Shown in pieces: positions 9,621 through 16,959 of a stretch of 19,611 bases of DNA (positions within the stretch are counted from its first letter, which is position 1; the number at the start of each line of letters is the position of its first letter). A program made the translations under genes and the position numbers. This DNA is from RGIG2206 sp045577615 (lineage in GTDB: Bacteria > Bacillota > Clostridia > Oscillospirales > Acutalibacteraceae), in assembly GCA_045577615.1 (NCBI GenBank), contig JAZNIT010000051.1:1-19611 (forward strand), given 5' to 3'. The notes beneath the pieces are model-generated. The model saw nothing but the letters and a program-made list of their open reading frames with translations, was not told the origin of the DNA and did no database searches.

Positions 9621-10737
9621 TGAAAACATCATGATTGCCCAAGAGCAACCTGAAGAAATCGTCCAAGAGCAAGCCCCTCAAGAAGAGGCAACTCAAAACG
9701 AAACCTCTGCAGAGGAACAGCTCCCCACAAGCGAAACCGTTGAGGAAACTGCCGAACCTGTTGTAGATGACATTCCTCAGGATGCGCTCCCTCAAAATGA
9801 AGAAGGCGCCTCAGAAGCAACTGAGGAGCCTGATTCTACCGAGGAAGTTCCTGCAGAAGAGCCTGCTATCGACCCCATCGCAGAGCTTATGAAGCGTCCC
9901 CCTTATCATGAGAGATACTATCTCAGGTACAACGGTGGCAAACGCACCGCAGCACTTGACCTTGAAGGCACAAAATCCTTCCTGCAAGGTTTAGGTTTCG
10001 ATGGCGGTGAGCTTCGTCAGGCTCGTGAGGGCAAGGGTCAGTCAGAGCTCTTCCAAAACACCGAGAAAAAGAAAAATCAGATGTATTGCTCATATTGCGG
10101 TACAGAGATTGCCGGTGTTGAATATTTCCGTTTGCCTGATGGACGCCTTCGCTGCACAGCCTGCAGCCGCTCAATAGTAAATGATAAAGAAGAAATTCAA
10201 GAGCTGTGCAAACGCGTTATCTCTAATATGGATACCTTCTTTGGCGCTACTGTTGATGTTCCCGTATCCATCGAGGTGCTTGACGAGCGCAAACTGAAGA
10301 AAAAGGTTGGCGTTCCTATTGGAACAAAGGATGAGCAAAGTATGCTTATTCTCGGTGTTGCCGTTAATAAGAAGAAAAAATATACTATTCTTTTGGAGAA
10401 TGGCGCACCCAGAATTTCTTTGGTGGCCACCTTTGCTCACGAACTTACTCATATTTGGCAATACACTCATTGGGACAACAACAAAAAACTCAAGCCTTGC
10501 CCCAAAAGCAATCGCTTGATTGTTTATGAAGGTATGGCAAAATGGGCAGAAATTCAATATCTCTATCTCATTGGCGAAACCAATGTAGCCAAGCGAGAAG
10601 AGTTTATCACCAGAAATCGTCAGGACGAATACGGCGTTGGCTTCTGCTTGTATGATCAGCGCTACCCATTGACCCGTGAGGCCATGACTTGCGAAGAAAC
10701 ACCCTTTGTTTCTGATAAATATCCTTTTGATGACTAA
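9613..10737 (+). CDS. DA1-like zinc-ribbon metallopeptidase with acidic N-terminus
   Basis: Residues 1-95 are low complexity, rich in Glu, Gln and Pro, and probably disordered. A zinc ribbon follows: C159-x2-C162 and C181-x2-C184, with the second pair in an LPDGRLRCTAC context. A conserved-looking linker leads to HELTH at 276-280 (HExxH) and a likely third zinc ligand, E306, in YEGMAKWAE. This order (LIM-like CxxC pairs, spacer, PV-type strand, AHELTHIWQ, then VYEGMAKW) matches the plant DA1 family, whose members are ubiquitin-activated peptidases with an LIM domain next to an HExxH site. Only four obvious zinc cysteines are seen, so the ribbon is smaller than a full LIM domain. No signal peptide or membrane segment is present, so it probably acts in the cytosol on a partner of the operon. 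The start overlaps the previous stop by 8 nt and has GAGGTG 7 nt upstream. The zinc peptidase call is firm; the DA1 relation is good but not computed. Confidence 0.82.
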   Translation: MSDENIMIAQEQPEEIVQEQAPQEEATQNETSAEEQLPTSETVEETAEPVVDDIPQDALPQNEEGASEATEEPDSTEEVPAEEPAIDPIAELMKRPPYHERYYLRYNGGKRTAALDLEGTKSFLQGLGFDGGELRQAREGKGQSELFQNTEKKKNQMYCSYCGTEIAGVEYFRLPDGRLRCTACSRSIVNDKEEIQELCKRVISNMDTFFGATVDVPVSIEVLDERKLKKKVGVPIGTKDEQSMLILGVAVNKKKKYTILLENGAPRISLVATFAHELTHIWQYTHWDNNKKLKPCPKSNRLIVYEGMAKWAEIQYLYLIGETNVAKREEFITRNRQDEYGVGFCLYDQRYPLTREAMTCEETPFVSDKYPFDD

Positions 10738-10765
10738 GGATTAGCAGGCCTGAAAACTAAAAAAT

Positions 10766-10795
10766 GCACCTCGCAATTTTTGTGGGGTGCGTTTT
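10766..10795 (+). terminator. Hairpin terminator after the tubulin-like operon
   Basis: GCACCTCGC (10766-10774) pairs with GTGGGGTGC (10782-10790), 9 bp with two G-T pairs, around a 7-nt loop, and is followed by GTTTT. An A-run upstream gives a T-run on the other strand, so it could act both ways. It separates the operon from the antiporter gene. Confidence 0.65.
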
Positions 10796-10828
10796 AAAGT
10801 AAAGCATCTTTATAATAAGGAGCAATTT

Positions 10829-11863
10829 ATGTTTAACGAAATTATGGCTTGGTATAACGGACTTACCGACAGCCTTATCGGCGCGTTGGTTTTGTTTGCC
10901 ATCGGCGTTGTTTTGCTCATCAAGGGCGGCGACTGGTTTGTAGATAGTGCCGTTAACATTGCCAAGCGCTTCCATGTGCCCGAAATAATCGTTGGTGCAA
11001 CCATTGTGTCAATCGGCACTACCTTGCCCGAGGTTATGGTATCAGTTACTGCCGCAGTTAACAACAACGGTGCCATTGCATACGGCAATGCAATCGGCTC
11101 AATCATATGCAACACTGCATTGATTGCCGCCCTTACCATTGCAATCCGCCCTGCTGCAATTGACCACAAAACCGTTATAACCCCCGTGGCATTCTTCTTT
11201 TCATCAGCCCTTATTTACATAGTGGCCGCCTATTTCTTCGGCAGATTTGAGCGAATTTTCGGTATAATTCTGCTGTTGGTGTTTGGTGTATATATGGCTA
11301 CCACCATCTACAAGGGCTTCAAACAGCCCGTTCAGCAGGATGCAGAGCAAGAGGATGAAGCAGAGCTTAAAAAGATTTCAATTCCCAAGAATTTAATTCT
11401 TTTGGCTATAAGCGCAGGACTTATTGCCGTAGGTGCAGATATGCTCGAGGGCTCCTCGGTAGCACTTGCAACAATGGCCGGTATTCCCACCGAGGTTGTT
11501 GGCGTAACCATCGTTGCCTTGTGCACCTCATTGCCCGAGCTTGTAACAGCCGTTACGGCACTTCTTAAGGGTCACGGCGCATTGTCACTTGGTAATATTA
11601 TCGGCGCAAACATCTTCAATCTGGTATTGGTATCAGGTACAGCCGTTACCATTTCACCCTTCATCGTACCCGAGGGCAGCAAGCTGCTTGGCTACAACAC
11701 CTCGTTGTTGCTTGAAATTCCGCTGATGGTTGTGGTAATGGGACTTATGACCCTTCCCGCCATCTTCAAGGGCAAGCTTCAGCGCTGGCAGGGCATCACC
11801 CTTTTGGGTATTTATACCTGCTTCGTTGTGCTTCAGGTATTGATTGCCGTTGGCGCAGTATAA
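10829..11863 (+). CDS. Calcium/cation antiporter, CaCA family (YrbG-like)
   Basis: A 344-aa integral membrane exchanger, probably moving Ca2+ or Na+ against another cation across the cytoplasmic membrane. The two inverted alpha repeats of the family are clear: GTTLPE at 63-68 with GNAIGSIICNT at 86-96, and TSLPE at 233-237 with GNIIGANIFN at 255-264. About ten membrane segments are split into two five-helix halves by an acidic cytosolic loop (QQDAEQEDEAELKK). Length is normal for bacterial family members. The ATG at 10829 is chosen because AAGGAG (10817-10822) sits 6 nt before it; an in-frame GTG at 10787 has no ribosome site and lies in the upstream terminator. The gene stands alone between two hairpins. 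Ion specificity cannot be read from the sequence. Confidence 0.9.
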   Translation: MFNEIMAWYNGLTDSLIGALVLFAIGVVLLIKGGDWFVDSAVNIAKRFHVPEIIVGATIVSIGTTLPEVMVSVTAAVNNNGAIAYGNAIGSIICNTALIAALTIAIRPAAIDHKTVITPVAFFFSSALIYIVAAYFFGRFERIFGIILLLVFGVYMATTIYKGFKQPVQQDAEQEDEAELKKISIPKNLILLAISAGLIAVGADMLEGSSVALATMAGIPTEVVGVTIVALCTSLPELVTAVTALLKGHGALSLGNIIGANIFNLVLVSGTAVTISPFIVPEGSKLLGYNTSLLLEIPLMVVVMGLMTLPAIFKGKLQRWQGITLLGIYTCFVVLQVLIAVGAV

Positions 11864-11875
11864 TAATTGCAAAAC

Positions 11876-11908
11876 AAAAACCTTGTGAGGCAACTCACAA
11901 GGTTTTTT
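11876..11908. terminator. Bidirectional terminator between convergent genes
   Basis: CCTTGTGAG (11881-11889) pairs perfectly with CTCACAAGG (11894-11902) around GCAA. Five A upstream and six T downstream extend the stem and give a U-run on either strand. It serves the antiporter (+) and the methyltransferase operon (-), whose last stop is only a few bases away. Confidence 0.9.
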
Positions 11909-11911
11909 CTT

Positions 11912-12577
11912 TTACCAAATGAAGGGGAAAAGGCGGTACTTAACCTTTTTGGTATATTGCTCATACCCCTCAAGCTGTGCAGACAGCAGCTTTTCTTCGT
12001 TTTTAATCCGCTTGGCAATGATAAAGGGGTAGGCCAAAAAGATTAAAAAACCAAGCAACGAGCCGAGTATAACGGGTATGCTCAAAAACATCAGCACAGT
12101 GGCAAAATACATTGGGTGGCGCACGATTCCGTACAGCCCGTCCTCAATAACCTTTTGTCCCTCATGCACCTCAATGGTACGAGAGAGATAGGAATTTTCC
12201 TTCATCACCTCGGCATACACGGCGTAGCTGAGCAAAAACAGTGCCGATGCGGCAACGACTCCAATAACGGGTATATCGGTCAGATTAAATCTATAATCCA
12301 ATCCCGACACCGTAAAGCCTGCCAAAAACACCAGAGCAGACAGAGCAACAACCTGCTTTTGCTCTCCCTCTTTTTCTTTGCCGTTAAGCCGCTTTTCAAG
12401 CAAATCGGGCTGCTTGATATAAAGCACCACACCCAATATAAAAATCGGCACGAAAAGCAACCCCATCAGCAGCCATCCGTTCCAAAAGTCAAGAGTGCCT
12501 GCAGGCAAAAATATAAGGCAGCCGACCAATGCAATGCCGCATATAAATTTTACAATCCCACTTATCAATAGCTTCAT
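11912..12577 (-). CDS. Isoprenylcysteine/phospholipid methyltransferase-like membrane protein
   Basis: A 221-aa protein with about five membrane segments and the C-terminal signature of the ICMT/PEMT methyltransferase superfamily: GIVRHPMY (RHPMY at 153-157), a hydrophobic pair, then the E194-E195 pair in KNEEKLL and a YEQYTKKVKYRLFP ending. In this superfamily the RHP and EE residues bind S-adenosylmethionine; the acceptor varies (prenyl-cysteine, phospholipid or other lipid) and cannot be told here. The ATG at 12577 overlaps the TGA of the deaminase gene as ATGA and is preferred over a TTG at 12589. It is the last gene of a four-gene minus-strand operon that ends at the shared terminator. 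Confidence 0.82.
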   Translation of the reverse strand: MKLLISGIVKFICGIALVGCLIFLPAGTLDFWNGWLLMGLLFVPIFILGVVLYIKQPDLLEKRLNGKEKEGEQKQVVALSALVFLAGFTVSGLDYRFNLTDIPVIGVVAASALFLLSYAVYAEVMKENSYLSRTIEVHEGQKVIEDGLYGIVRHPMYFATVLMFLSIPVILGSLLGFLIFLAYPFIIAKRIKNEEKLLSAQLEGYEQYTKKVKYRLFPFIW

Positions 12578-12972
12578 TTTATCCACCAATCGGGGGTCAG
12601 TTCGCCAAGAGTGACCACCCGCTCCTCTTCATAATCAAGCAAAATCTCAACCTGCTGATAATGTCCGGCCATCAGCTGCACCATCAGCTCGCGGCAAGCA
12701 CCACAGGGCGCACCGCCCACCTTGCCGTCGGGCATAATGCAAAGCACCTTGGCAATTTCGTGCTCGCCGTTGGTAATCATATTAAATATGGCGTTGCGCT
12801 CGGCGCATACACCAAGTCCCGAGCAGGTATCAACGCAAACGCCTGTGTAAATTCTGCCCGATGTAGATAGCACAGCCGCCGAAACCTCACCGCAAGAAGC
12901 GTAGTCGGAAAGCTGACGGGCATTAAATACAGCCAGCGCGGCATCCCGCATCTCGGTCCAGATTTTATCCAT
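12574..12972 (-). CDS. Cytidine deaminase family protein
   Basis: A 132-aa zinc deaminase of the usual length for homotetrameric cytidine deaminases. Zinc ligands and catalytic glutamate are seen as C56-A57-E58 (VCAERNAIF) and C90-G-A-C93 (GAPCGACRE). The SAAVLSTSGRIYTGVCVD stretch matches the substrate-binding strand of the cytidine/blasticidin-S deaminase group. It would hydrolyse cytidine or deoxycytidine to uridine forms in pyrimidine salvage; a different nucleoside-like substrate cannot be excluded. The start codon shares one base with the upstream stop (TAATG), with GGAGGG just before it. It lies third in the minus-strand operon. Confidence 0.88.
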   Translation of the reverse strand: MDKIWTEMRDAALAVFNARQLSDYASCGEVSAAVLSTSGRIYTGVCVDTCSGLGVCAERNAIFNMITNGEHEIAKVLCIMPDGKVGGAPCGACRELMVQLMAGHYQQVEILLDYEEERVVTLGELTPDWWIK

Positions 12973-13463
12973 TACAATCCCTCCAAAAAATCCGCTATAT
13001 CAGCGTGCGACTTGAATATTACAACCTTTTTATTGTTATGTTTTTCAAGCAGCTTATATATTTTTGGCAGCTCGTCGTCACCAAAACGTTCAATGTGCGC
13101 CTTAAAATCATCGTCAAAATCCATTTCAACCCAAGGCAGCTCCTCACGCTTGGTGCCAATCCGCTTCATAGCCCCTTCAAGGCAAACCTCGAGAGGCATA
13201 TCAAGCAAAAACACCGTATCGCAAACGGCCATTCTCACCTCAAGAGTGCGGCTGTAATTGCCGTCAATTATCCATCGGTCGCCGCTTAGAATATCTTGGA
13301 GCGCCTTGTCAAATTCAGCCCGTGTAACGTTGCTTTTGTCAGGCTTGTGCCAAATCATATCAAGGTAATGCAGCGGCAGTCCCGTTTTATCTCTCAGTTG
13401 TCGGGCAAAGGTGCTTTTGCCACCACCCGGGCAGCCTATAACGATAATCTTTTTCATAGTCAT
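12972..13463 (-). CDS. P-loop kinase of the FlaR/topology-modulation type
   Basis: A 163-aa adenylate-kinase-like P-loop protein. Walker A is GCPGGGKST at residues 10-18. HYLDMIWHKP and RWIIDGNYSRT are the typical second and third elements of the group annotated as 'DNA topology modulation protein FlaR' or AAA-type small kinases, and CDTVFLLDMP is the Walker-B-like strand. The usual R/K-rich lid is at KRIGTKREE. The real substrate of this group is not established; the topology name comes from an old genetic observation. The ATG overlaps the upstream stop by one base (TGATG) with no clear ribosome site, so it is probably made by translational coupling. Confidence 0.8.
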   Translation of the reverse strand: MTMKKIIVIGCPGGGKSTFARQLRDKTGLPLHYLDMIWHKPDKSNVTRAEFDKALQDILSGDRWIIDGNYSRTLEVRMAVCDTVFLLDMPLEVCLEGAMKRIGTKREELPWVEMDFDDDFKAHIERFGDDELPKIYKLLEKHNNKKVVIFKSHADIADFLEGL

Positions 13464-14332
13464 CAGGTAAACACGGCCATCACAATGGTGGCGGCAAGCA
13501 TAAGCAAAAGGCCAATCAAAGCCTTGACCGACAACTTTTCCTTAAATACAAAATACGAGAAGGTAACGGCCACAACAATGCTCATCTTGTCAATGGGCAC
13601 AACCACGCTGACCTCACCTTTTTGAATAGCGTAGTAATAGCACAGCCAGGATGCACCGGTTGACACACCTGAAAGGGCGATAAAGCCGAGCTCCTTTTTG
13701 TCAAGGCTTGCAAGCCGCTTGTGCTTGCCTTGAATAAGCACAACCACCCAAGCCATAACAAGCACGATTATGGTGCGAATGGCGGTGCCGAGGTTAGATT
13801 CAATCCCTGAAATACCAATTTTCGCAAGAATAGAGGTGAGCGCAGCAAAAACTGCCGAAAGCAGCGCGAAAATCATCCAGGATTTGCCCATTTCCTTCTG
13901 TTGGGATTGTTTCTTCTCTATCATCAAAAAGATGCCTACGGCCAAAATAACGACACATATCAGCTTGGTGGCAACAGCCTTGGTTTCACCAAAGCAAATA
14001 ATGGCAAGCAACACCGTCAAAATGGTGCTTGACTTGTCAATGGGCACCACCTTGTTGACGTCGCCAATAGCCAACGCTTTGAAATAGCAAATCCAGGAAG
14101 CACCCGTGGCAAGGCCTGATAAAATCAAAAACAAAAGGGATTGTCCGCTGATTTGAGTGATGGTATTGAAAGAGCCAACCACAAAGACCATAATCCACGC
14201 AAAAATGAGCACAACAATGGTGCGCAGAGCGGTAGCAACATCCGAGTCGGTCTTTTTAATTCCACATTTTGCAAGTATGGATGTAAGTCCTGCAAAGACG
14301 GATGAAAGAATAGCCATAATAAGCCAGGCCAT
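13463..14332 (-). CDS. EamA/DMT-type transporter with two similar halves
   Basis: A 289-aa protein with ten predicted membrane segments in two EamA repeats. The halves are unusually alike: SVFAGLTSILAKCGI and SAVFAALTSILAKIGI; SGLATGASWICYF and SGVSTGASWLCYY; both contain VVPIDK. The best match by pattern is the COG2510-type transporter, often found as a single 140-aa half, here as a tandem fusion. It would export or import a small metabolite; the substrate is unknown. The ATG at 14332 has GAGGTG 7 nt upstream; a TTG at 14335 would be too close. It is the first gene of the minus-strand operon, with the promoter directly upstream. Confidence 0.85.
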   Translation of the reverse strand: MAWLIMAILSSVFAGLTSILAKCGIKKTDSDVATALRTIVVLIFAWIMVFVVGSFNTITQISGQSLLFLILSGLATGASWICYFKALAIGDVNKVVPIDKSSTILTVLLAIICFGETKAVATKLICVVILAVGIFLMIEKKQSQQKEMGKSWMIFALLSAVFAALTSILAKIGISGIESNLGTAIRTIIVLVMAWVVVLIQGKHKRLASLDKKELGFIALSGVSTGASWLCYYYAIQKGEVSVVVPIDKMSIVVAVTFSYFVFKEKLSVKALIGLLLMLAATIVMAVFT

Positions 14333-14353
14333 CAATAATCACCTCACAAGCTG

Positions 14354-14382
14354 ATTATAGCATTTACCGGTTATTTACTCAA
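14354..14382 (-). promoter_or_regulatory. Promoter of the DMT-kinase-deaminase-methyltransferase operon
   Basis: On the minus strand, TTGAGT (14382-14377), a 17-nt spacer and TATAAT (14359-14354), with an upstream TG giving an extended -10 (TGCTATAAT). Transcription would start near 14347, leaving a short leader with the ribosome site of the transporter gene. Confidence 0.8.
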
Positions 14383-14403
14383 CACTTTTTCGCAATATGA
14401 TGC

Positions 14404-14440
14404 AAAAACACGCCTGCAGCTATTTCCACAGGCGTGTTTT
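14404..14440 (-). terminator. Terminator of the feo operon
   Basis: AAAACACGCCTG (14405-14416) pairs perfectly over 12 bp with CAGGCGTGTTTT (14429-14440) around a 12-nt loop. Read on the minus strand it ends in a T-run just after the small Cys-rich gene and just before the promoter of the next operon. Confidence 0.88.
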
Positions 14441-14441
14441 G

Positions 14442-14591
14442 TTATTTTTCATTGTTGCCGCAGTTGCCATTGCATTTGCAGCTGTTGGGGCAACCAATAC
14501 ATTTTTGCCCCTTCTTTTTAGCCTTGATAACGTATGCGGCGGCAAGCCCGACTATAACAGCAATAATTATTCCAATAATGATGTTTTCCAT
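14442..14591 (-). CDS. FeoB-associated Cys-rich membrane protein
   Basis: A 49-aa protein. It starts MENIIIGIIIAVIVGLAAAY, a single membrane helix with the N-terminus probably outside, then a basic KAKKKGQK stretch, then a cysteine cluster CIGCPNSCKC and CNGNCG (six Cys in all). This is the build of the small 'FeoB-associated Cys-rich membrane protein' family of Firmicutes, which lies next to feoB and may take the place of FeoC or pass iron to FeoB; its function is not proven. GAGGTG lies 5-6 nt before the ATG, and the gene starts 14 nt after the feoB stop, so they are co-transcribed. Confidence 0.88.
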   Translation of the reverse strand: MENIIIGIIIAVIVGLAAAYVIKAKKKGQKCIGCPNSCKCNGNCGNNEK

Positions 14592-14605
14592 AATTACACC
14601 TCTTG

Positions 14606-16582
14606 TTAAGCCTTTTTGCGCGCTTTAACGCACATAGCCCACACAACGGCAACCATAATCAACACTGCAACTCCGCCACCTATAGCACCTGCAAGGTTAA
14701 GTGCGGCCGCATCGGTGATAAGGGTGCCGACGGTATAAACAAGGTAGCCAACTGTAAAGCCTACGCAAAGCTGCAGAGCAACGCCGCCCCATAACCACTT
14801 GGCGCTCTTCATTTCACTGTTCATAGCGCCGATAGCGGCAAAGCAAGGGGGAGAGAAAAGGTTAAACATAAGATATGCAAGAGCCGCCACTTTGGTAATA
14901 GCCATAACGCCTGCAACCTCTGTGCCTGCGCCTTCCATCATAGCCAGTTCTTCGGTGTCGATAAGGTTTTCAAGTCCCACAAAGCAAACAGCAAGGGTGC
15001 CCACAACGTTTTCTTTTGCAATAAAGCCGGTGATGGCGGCAGCGGCAAGCTGCCATGAGAGCACGCCAACAACGGGCACAAGTATGTAAGCAAAGGGTCC
15101 TGCAACAGATGCAAGAATAGAGCTTTCAGCCGACTGAGCAGCCTTAAAGGACCAATCAAAGCTTTGCATAATCTGAACGACGGTGTTGCAAAGCAAAATG
15201 ATGGTGGCGGCCTTTACTATGTAAGCCCAGCCGCGGCTGCACATTGATTTGGTTGCTCTCCACAAAGAGGGCAGCTTATACTCGGGCAGCTCAATAATAA
15301 AGAAGGATTTGCCAACCTTATAATTGGTGAGCTTGTTAATAAGCAGGGCGCAAAGAAAGATAATTACAATGCCTGCAAAATACATCAAGGGGCCAACCCA
15401 GGTGGCGTCACTGAAAAATGCGCCTGCAAACAATGCAATAACCGGCATTTTGGCGCCGCAGGGCATAAAGGGTGCCAGCATAGCCGTGGCTCTACGCTCA
15501 CGCTCGTTGCGGATGGTGCGGCAGGCCATAACGCCGGGGATGGCGCATCCTGTGCCGATTACAAAGGGAATAACCGATTTGCCCGACAGACCGACCTTCT
15601 TAAAAATGGGGTCAAGCACAACCGAGGCGCGAGCCATATAGCCGCAATCCTCAAGCAGAGCGATAAGAAAATACATAACCATAACCAGGGGCAAAAAGCC
15701 GATAACGGCAATGACGCCGCCGATTACGCCGTCAACCAACAGGGCATACAGAATGGAGTTGCTGTCGGCAAACAAGCTTCCAATCCACGCCTGACCCTGT
15801 TCCAAAAGGCCAACCAGCCAATCAGCGATCCAAACGCCGGGGCCTGCCTGGGAAACCCAAAACACCAAAAACATAACCACGGCAAAGATGGGAATACCTG
15901 CCCACTTATTGGTTAGCACGGCGTCCACCTTGTCTTGAGCGTTTTTCTCGTTGGTATGGACTTTTCTGGTCTCAACCTCTTTAACAACCTTGTTAACGTA
16001 TTCAAAGCGCTTTCTGTCGGCTTCGTTAACGGCTTTTTTATCGGTCAGGTCGATGTCATTCTGGTTATAAGGAGCAGTTTGCTCCTTTCCTATCAGACCG
16101 ATAGCGGCGCTCACAATCTCCTTCAGTCCGTCTGCTGAGGTGGAAACGGTGCTTACAACGGGGCAACCCAGCATTGCTGATAAAGCCGCGGTATCTATTT
16201 TTGTTTCTTTTTTCTTGTTGATGTCAGCTTTGTTAAGGGCAACCACAACGGGAATACCAAGCTCCAAAAGCTGGGTGGTGAAGAAAAGACTGCGGCTTAG
16301 GTTGGTGGCATCCACGATGTTGATGATGGCATCGGGATTTTCGTTTTTTACAAAAGAACTGGTGATGCTTTCCTCACTGGTGAAGGGTGACATAGAGTAA
16401 GCACCGGGCAGATCAACTATAATGATCTCGCCGTCGCCGTCATAGTAGCTCTTTTTGACGGAATGCTCCTTTTTGTCATCGGTAACGCCTGCCCAGTTAC
16501 CCACCTTTTCGTTGCTGCCCGTTAGGGCGTTAAACATGGTGGTTTTACCGCTGTTGGGGTTACCTGCTAAAGCGATTCTCAT
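14606..16582 (-). CDS. feoB: Ferrous iron transporter FeoB
   Basis: A 658-aa membrane GTPase that imports Fe2+. The N-terminal G domain shows G1 GNPNSGKT (7-14), the GNWAGVT stretch of the family, G3 DLPG (57-60) and G4 NKAD (117-120). A helical switch domain follows, then the membrane part with two Gate repeats, including the family motif GCAIPGVMACRTIRNERER and the GAKMPV segment. The start is the ATG at 16582, with AGGAGG 7-8 nt upstream; an upstream in-frame extension to 16651 runs through non-conserved leader sequence and is rejected. The length is slightly short of the E. coli protein, normal for Clostridia. It follows feoA, with 117 nt between that hold a probable iron operator. Confidence 0.97.
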   Translation of the reverse strand: MRIALAGNPNSGKTTMFNALTGSNEKVGNWAGVTDDKKEHSVKKSYYDGDGEIIIVDLPGAYSMSPFTSEESITSSFVKNENPDAIINIVDATNLSRSLFFTTQLLELGIPVVVALNKADINKKKETKIDTAALSAMLGCPVVSTVSTSADGLKEIVSAAIGLIGKEQTAPYNQNDIDLTDKKAVNEADRKRFEYVNKVVKEVETRKVHTNEKNAQDKVDAVLTNKWAGIPIFAVVMFLVFWVSQAGPGVWIADWLVGLLEQGQAWIGSLFADSNSILYALLVDGVIGGVIAVIGFLPLVMVMYFLIALLEDCGYMARASVVLDPIFKKVGLSGKSVIPFVIGTGCAIPGVMACRTIRNERERRATAMLAPFMPCGAKMPVIALFAGAFFSDATWVGPLMYFAGIVIIFLCALLINKLTNYKVGKSFFIIELPEYKLPSLWRATKSMCSRGWAYIVKAATIILLCNTVVQIMQSFDWSFKAAQSAESSILASVAGPFAYILVPVVGVLSWQLAAAAITGFIAKENVVGTLAVCFVGLENLIDTEELAMMEGAGTEVAGVMAITKVAALAYLMFNLFSPPCFAAIGAMNSEMKSAKWLWGGVALQLCVGFTVGYLVYTVGTLITDAAALNLAGAIGGGVAVLIMVAVVWAMCVKARKKA

Positions 16583-16643
16583 TTCAAATCCTCCTAAATA
16601 TTTATGGTTATTTAAACAGCAAAAGCTGGATAAATACGATTGG

Positions 16644-16657
16644 TTAGTCATTGCTAA
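16644..16657. promoter_or_regulatory. Probable DtxR-type operator 1, between feoA and feoB
   Basis: TTAGTCATTGCTAA matches the two feoA-upstream sites (TTAGYCAYTGCTAA). It also lies inside a wider perfect inverted repeat, GGTTAGT (16642-16648) and ACTAACC (16657-16663). An operator here would let iron status act on feoB separately from feoA. Confidence 0.65.
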
Positions 16658-16666
16658 CTAACCGGT

Positions 16667-16691
16667 AAAAAAGTAATCAGCGAAGGGCTGA
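16667..16691 (-). terminator. Weak possible attenuator between feoA and feoB
   Basis: On the minus strand TCAGC-CCTTC-GCTGA forms a 5-bp stem followed, four bases later, by six T. The stem is short, so partial termination is possible but uncertain. Confidence 0.3.
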
Positions 16692-16699
16692 CCGCTTTT

Positions 16700-16912
16700 T
16701 CAGATTATGATGGCCTCTGCCAGCTGGCTGTCGATATTATATCTTCCATCCTTGATGGATACAACGCAGCCGCTTCTTCTGCGAGAGATAAGGGTGATAG
16801 GCTCACCGCTGTAGCAACCTAATGAAAACAAAAAGGCGTCAAGCTCTTCGTCATTGGTTTTAATATCACTTATAATATATTCAATTCCTTCTTCTGCTTG
16901 CATTAAATTCAT
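16700..16912 (-). CDS. feoA: FeoA-domain ferrous iron transport protein
   Basis: A 70-aa single SH3-like FeoA domain, a normal size for a stand-alone FeoA, which acts in the cytosol with FeoB. Recognisable parts are the LFSLGCYSGEPITLISRRRSGCVVSIKDGRYNID core (the G-x-x-x-G-x-x-I turn and the strand ending in a small basic loop) and a C-terminal LAEAIII strand. AGGAG lies 6 nt before the ATG. It is the first gene of the feo operon. Similar domains occur at the C-terminus of DtxR-family regulators; the regulator across the divergent promoter here lacks one. Confidence 0.88.
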   Translation of the reverse strand: MNLMQAEEGIEYIISDIKTNDEELDAFLFSLGCYSGEPITLISRRRSGCVVSIKDGRYNIDSQLAEAIII

Positions 16913-16924
16913 AGCGCACTCCTG

Positions 16925-16938
16925 TTAGCCACTGCTAA
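16925..16938. promoter_or_regulatory. Probable DtxR-type operator 2, feoA leader
   Basis: TTAGCCACTGCTAA; with flanking bases the arms are GTTAGC and GCTAAC (16924-16939) around 4 nt. It lies in the 5' leader of feoA close to the ribosome site. Confidence 0.7.
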
Positions 16939-16959
16939 CTCAATCGTATAAAAATCTGA

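Noticed and set aside
10811..10816. TATAAT before the antiporter gene
   Set aside because: It abuts the ribosome site, leaving no room for a leader, and has no -35 box at the right distance (TGCGTT); probably chance in A/T-rich DNA.
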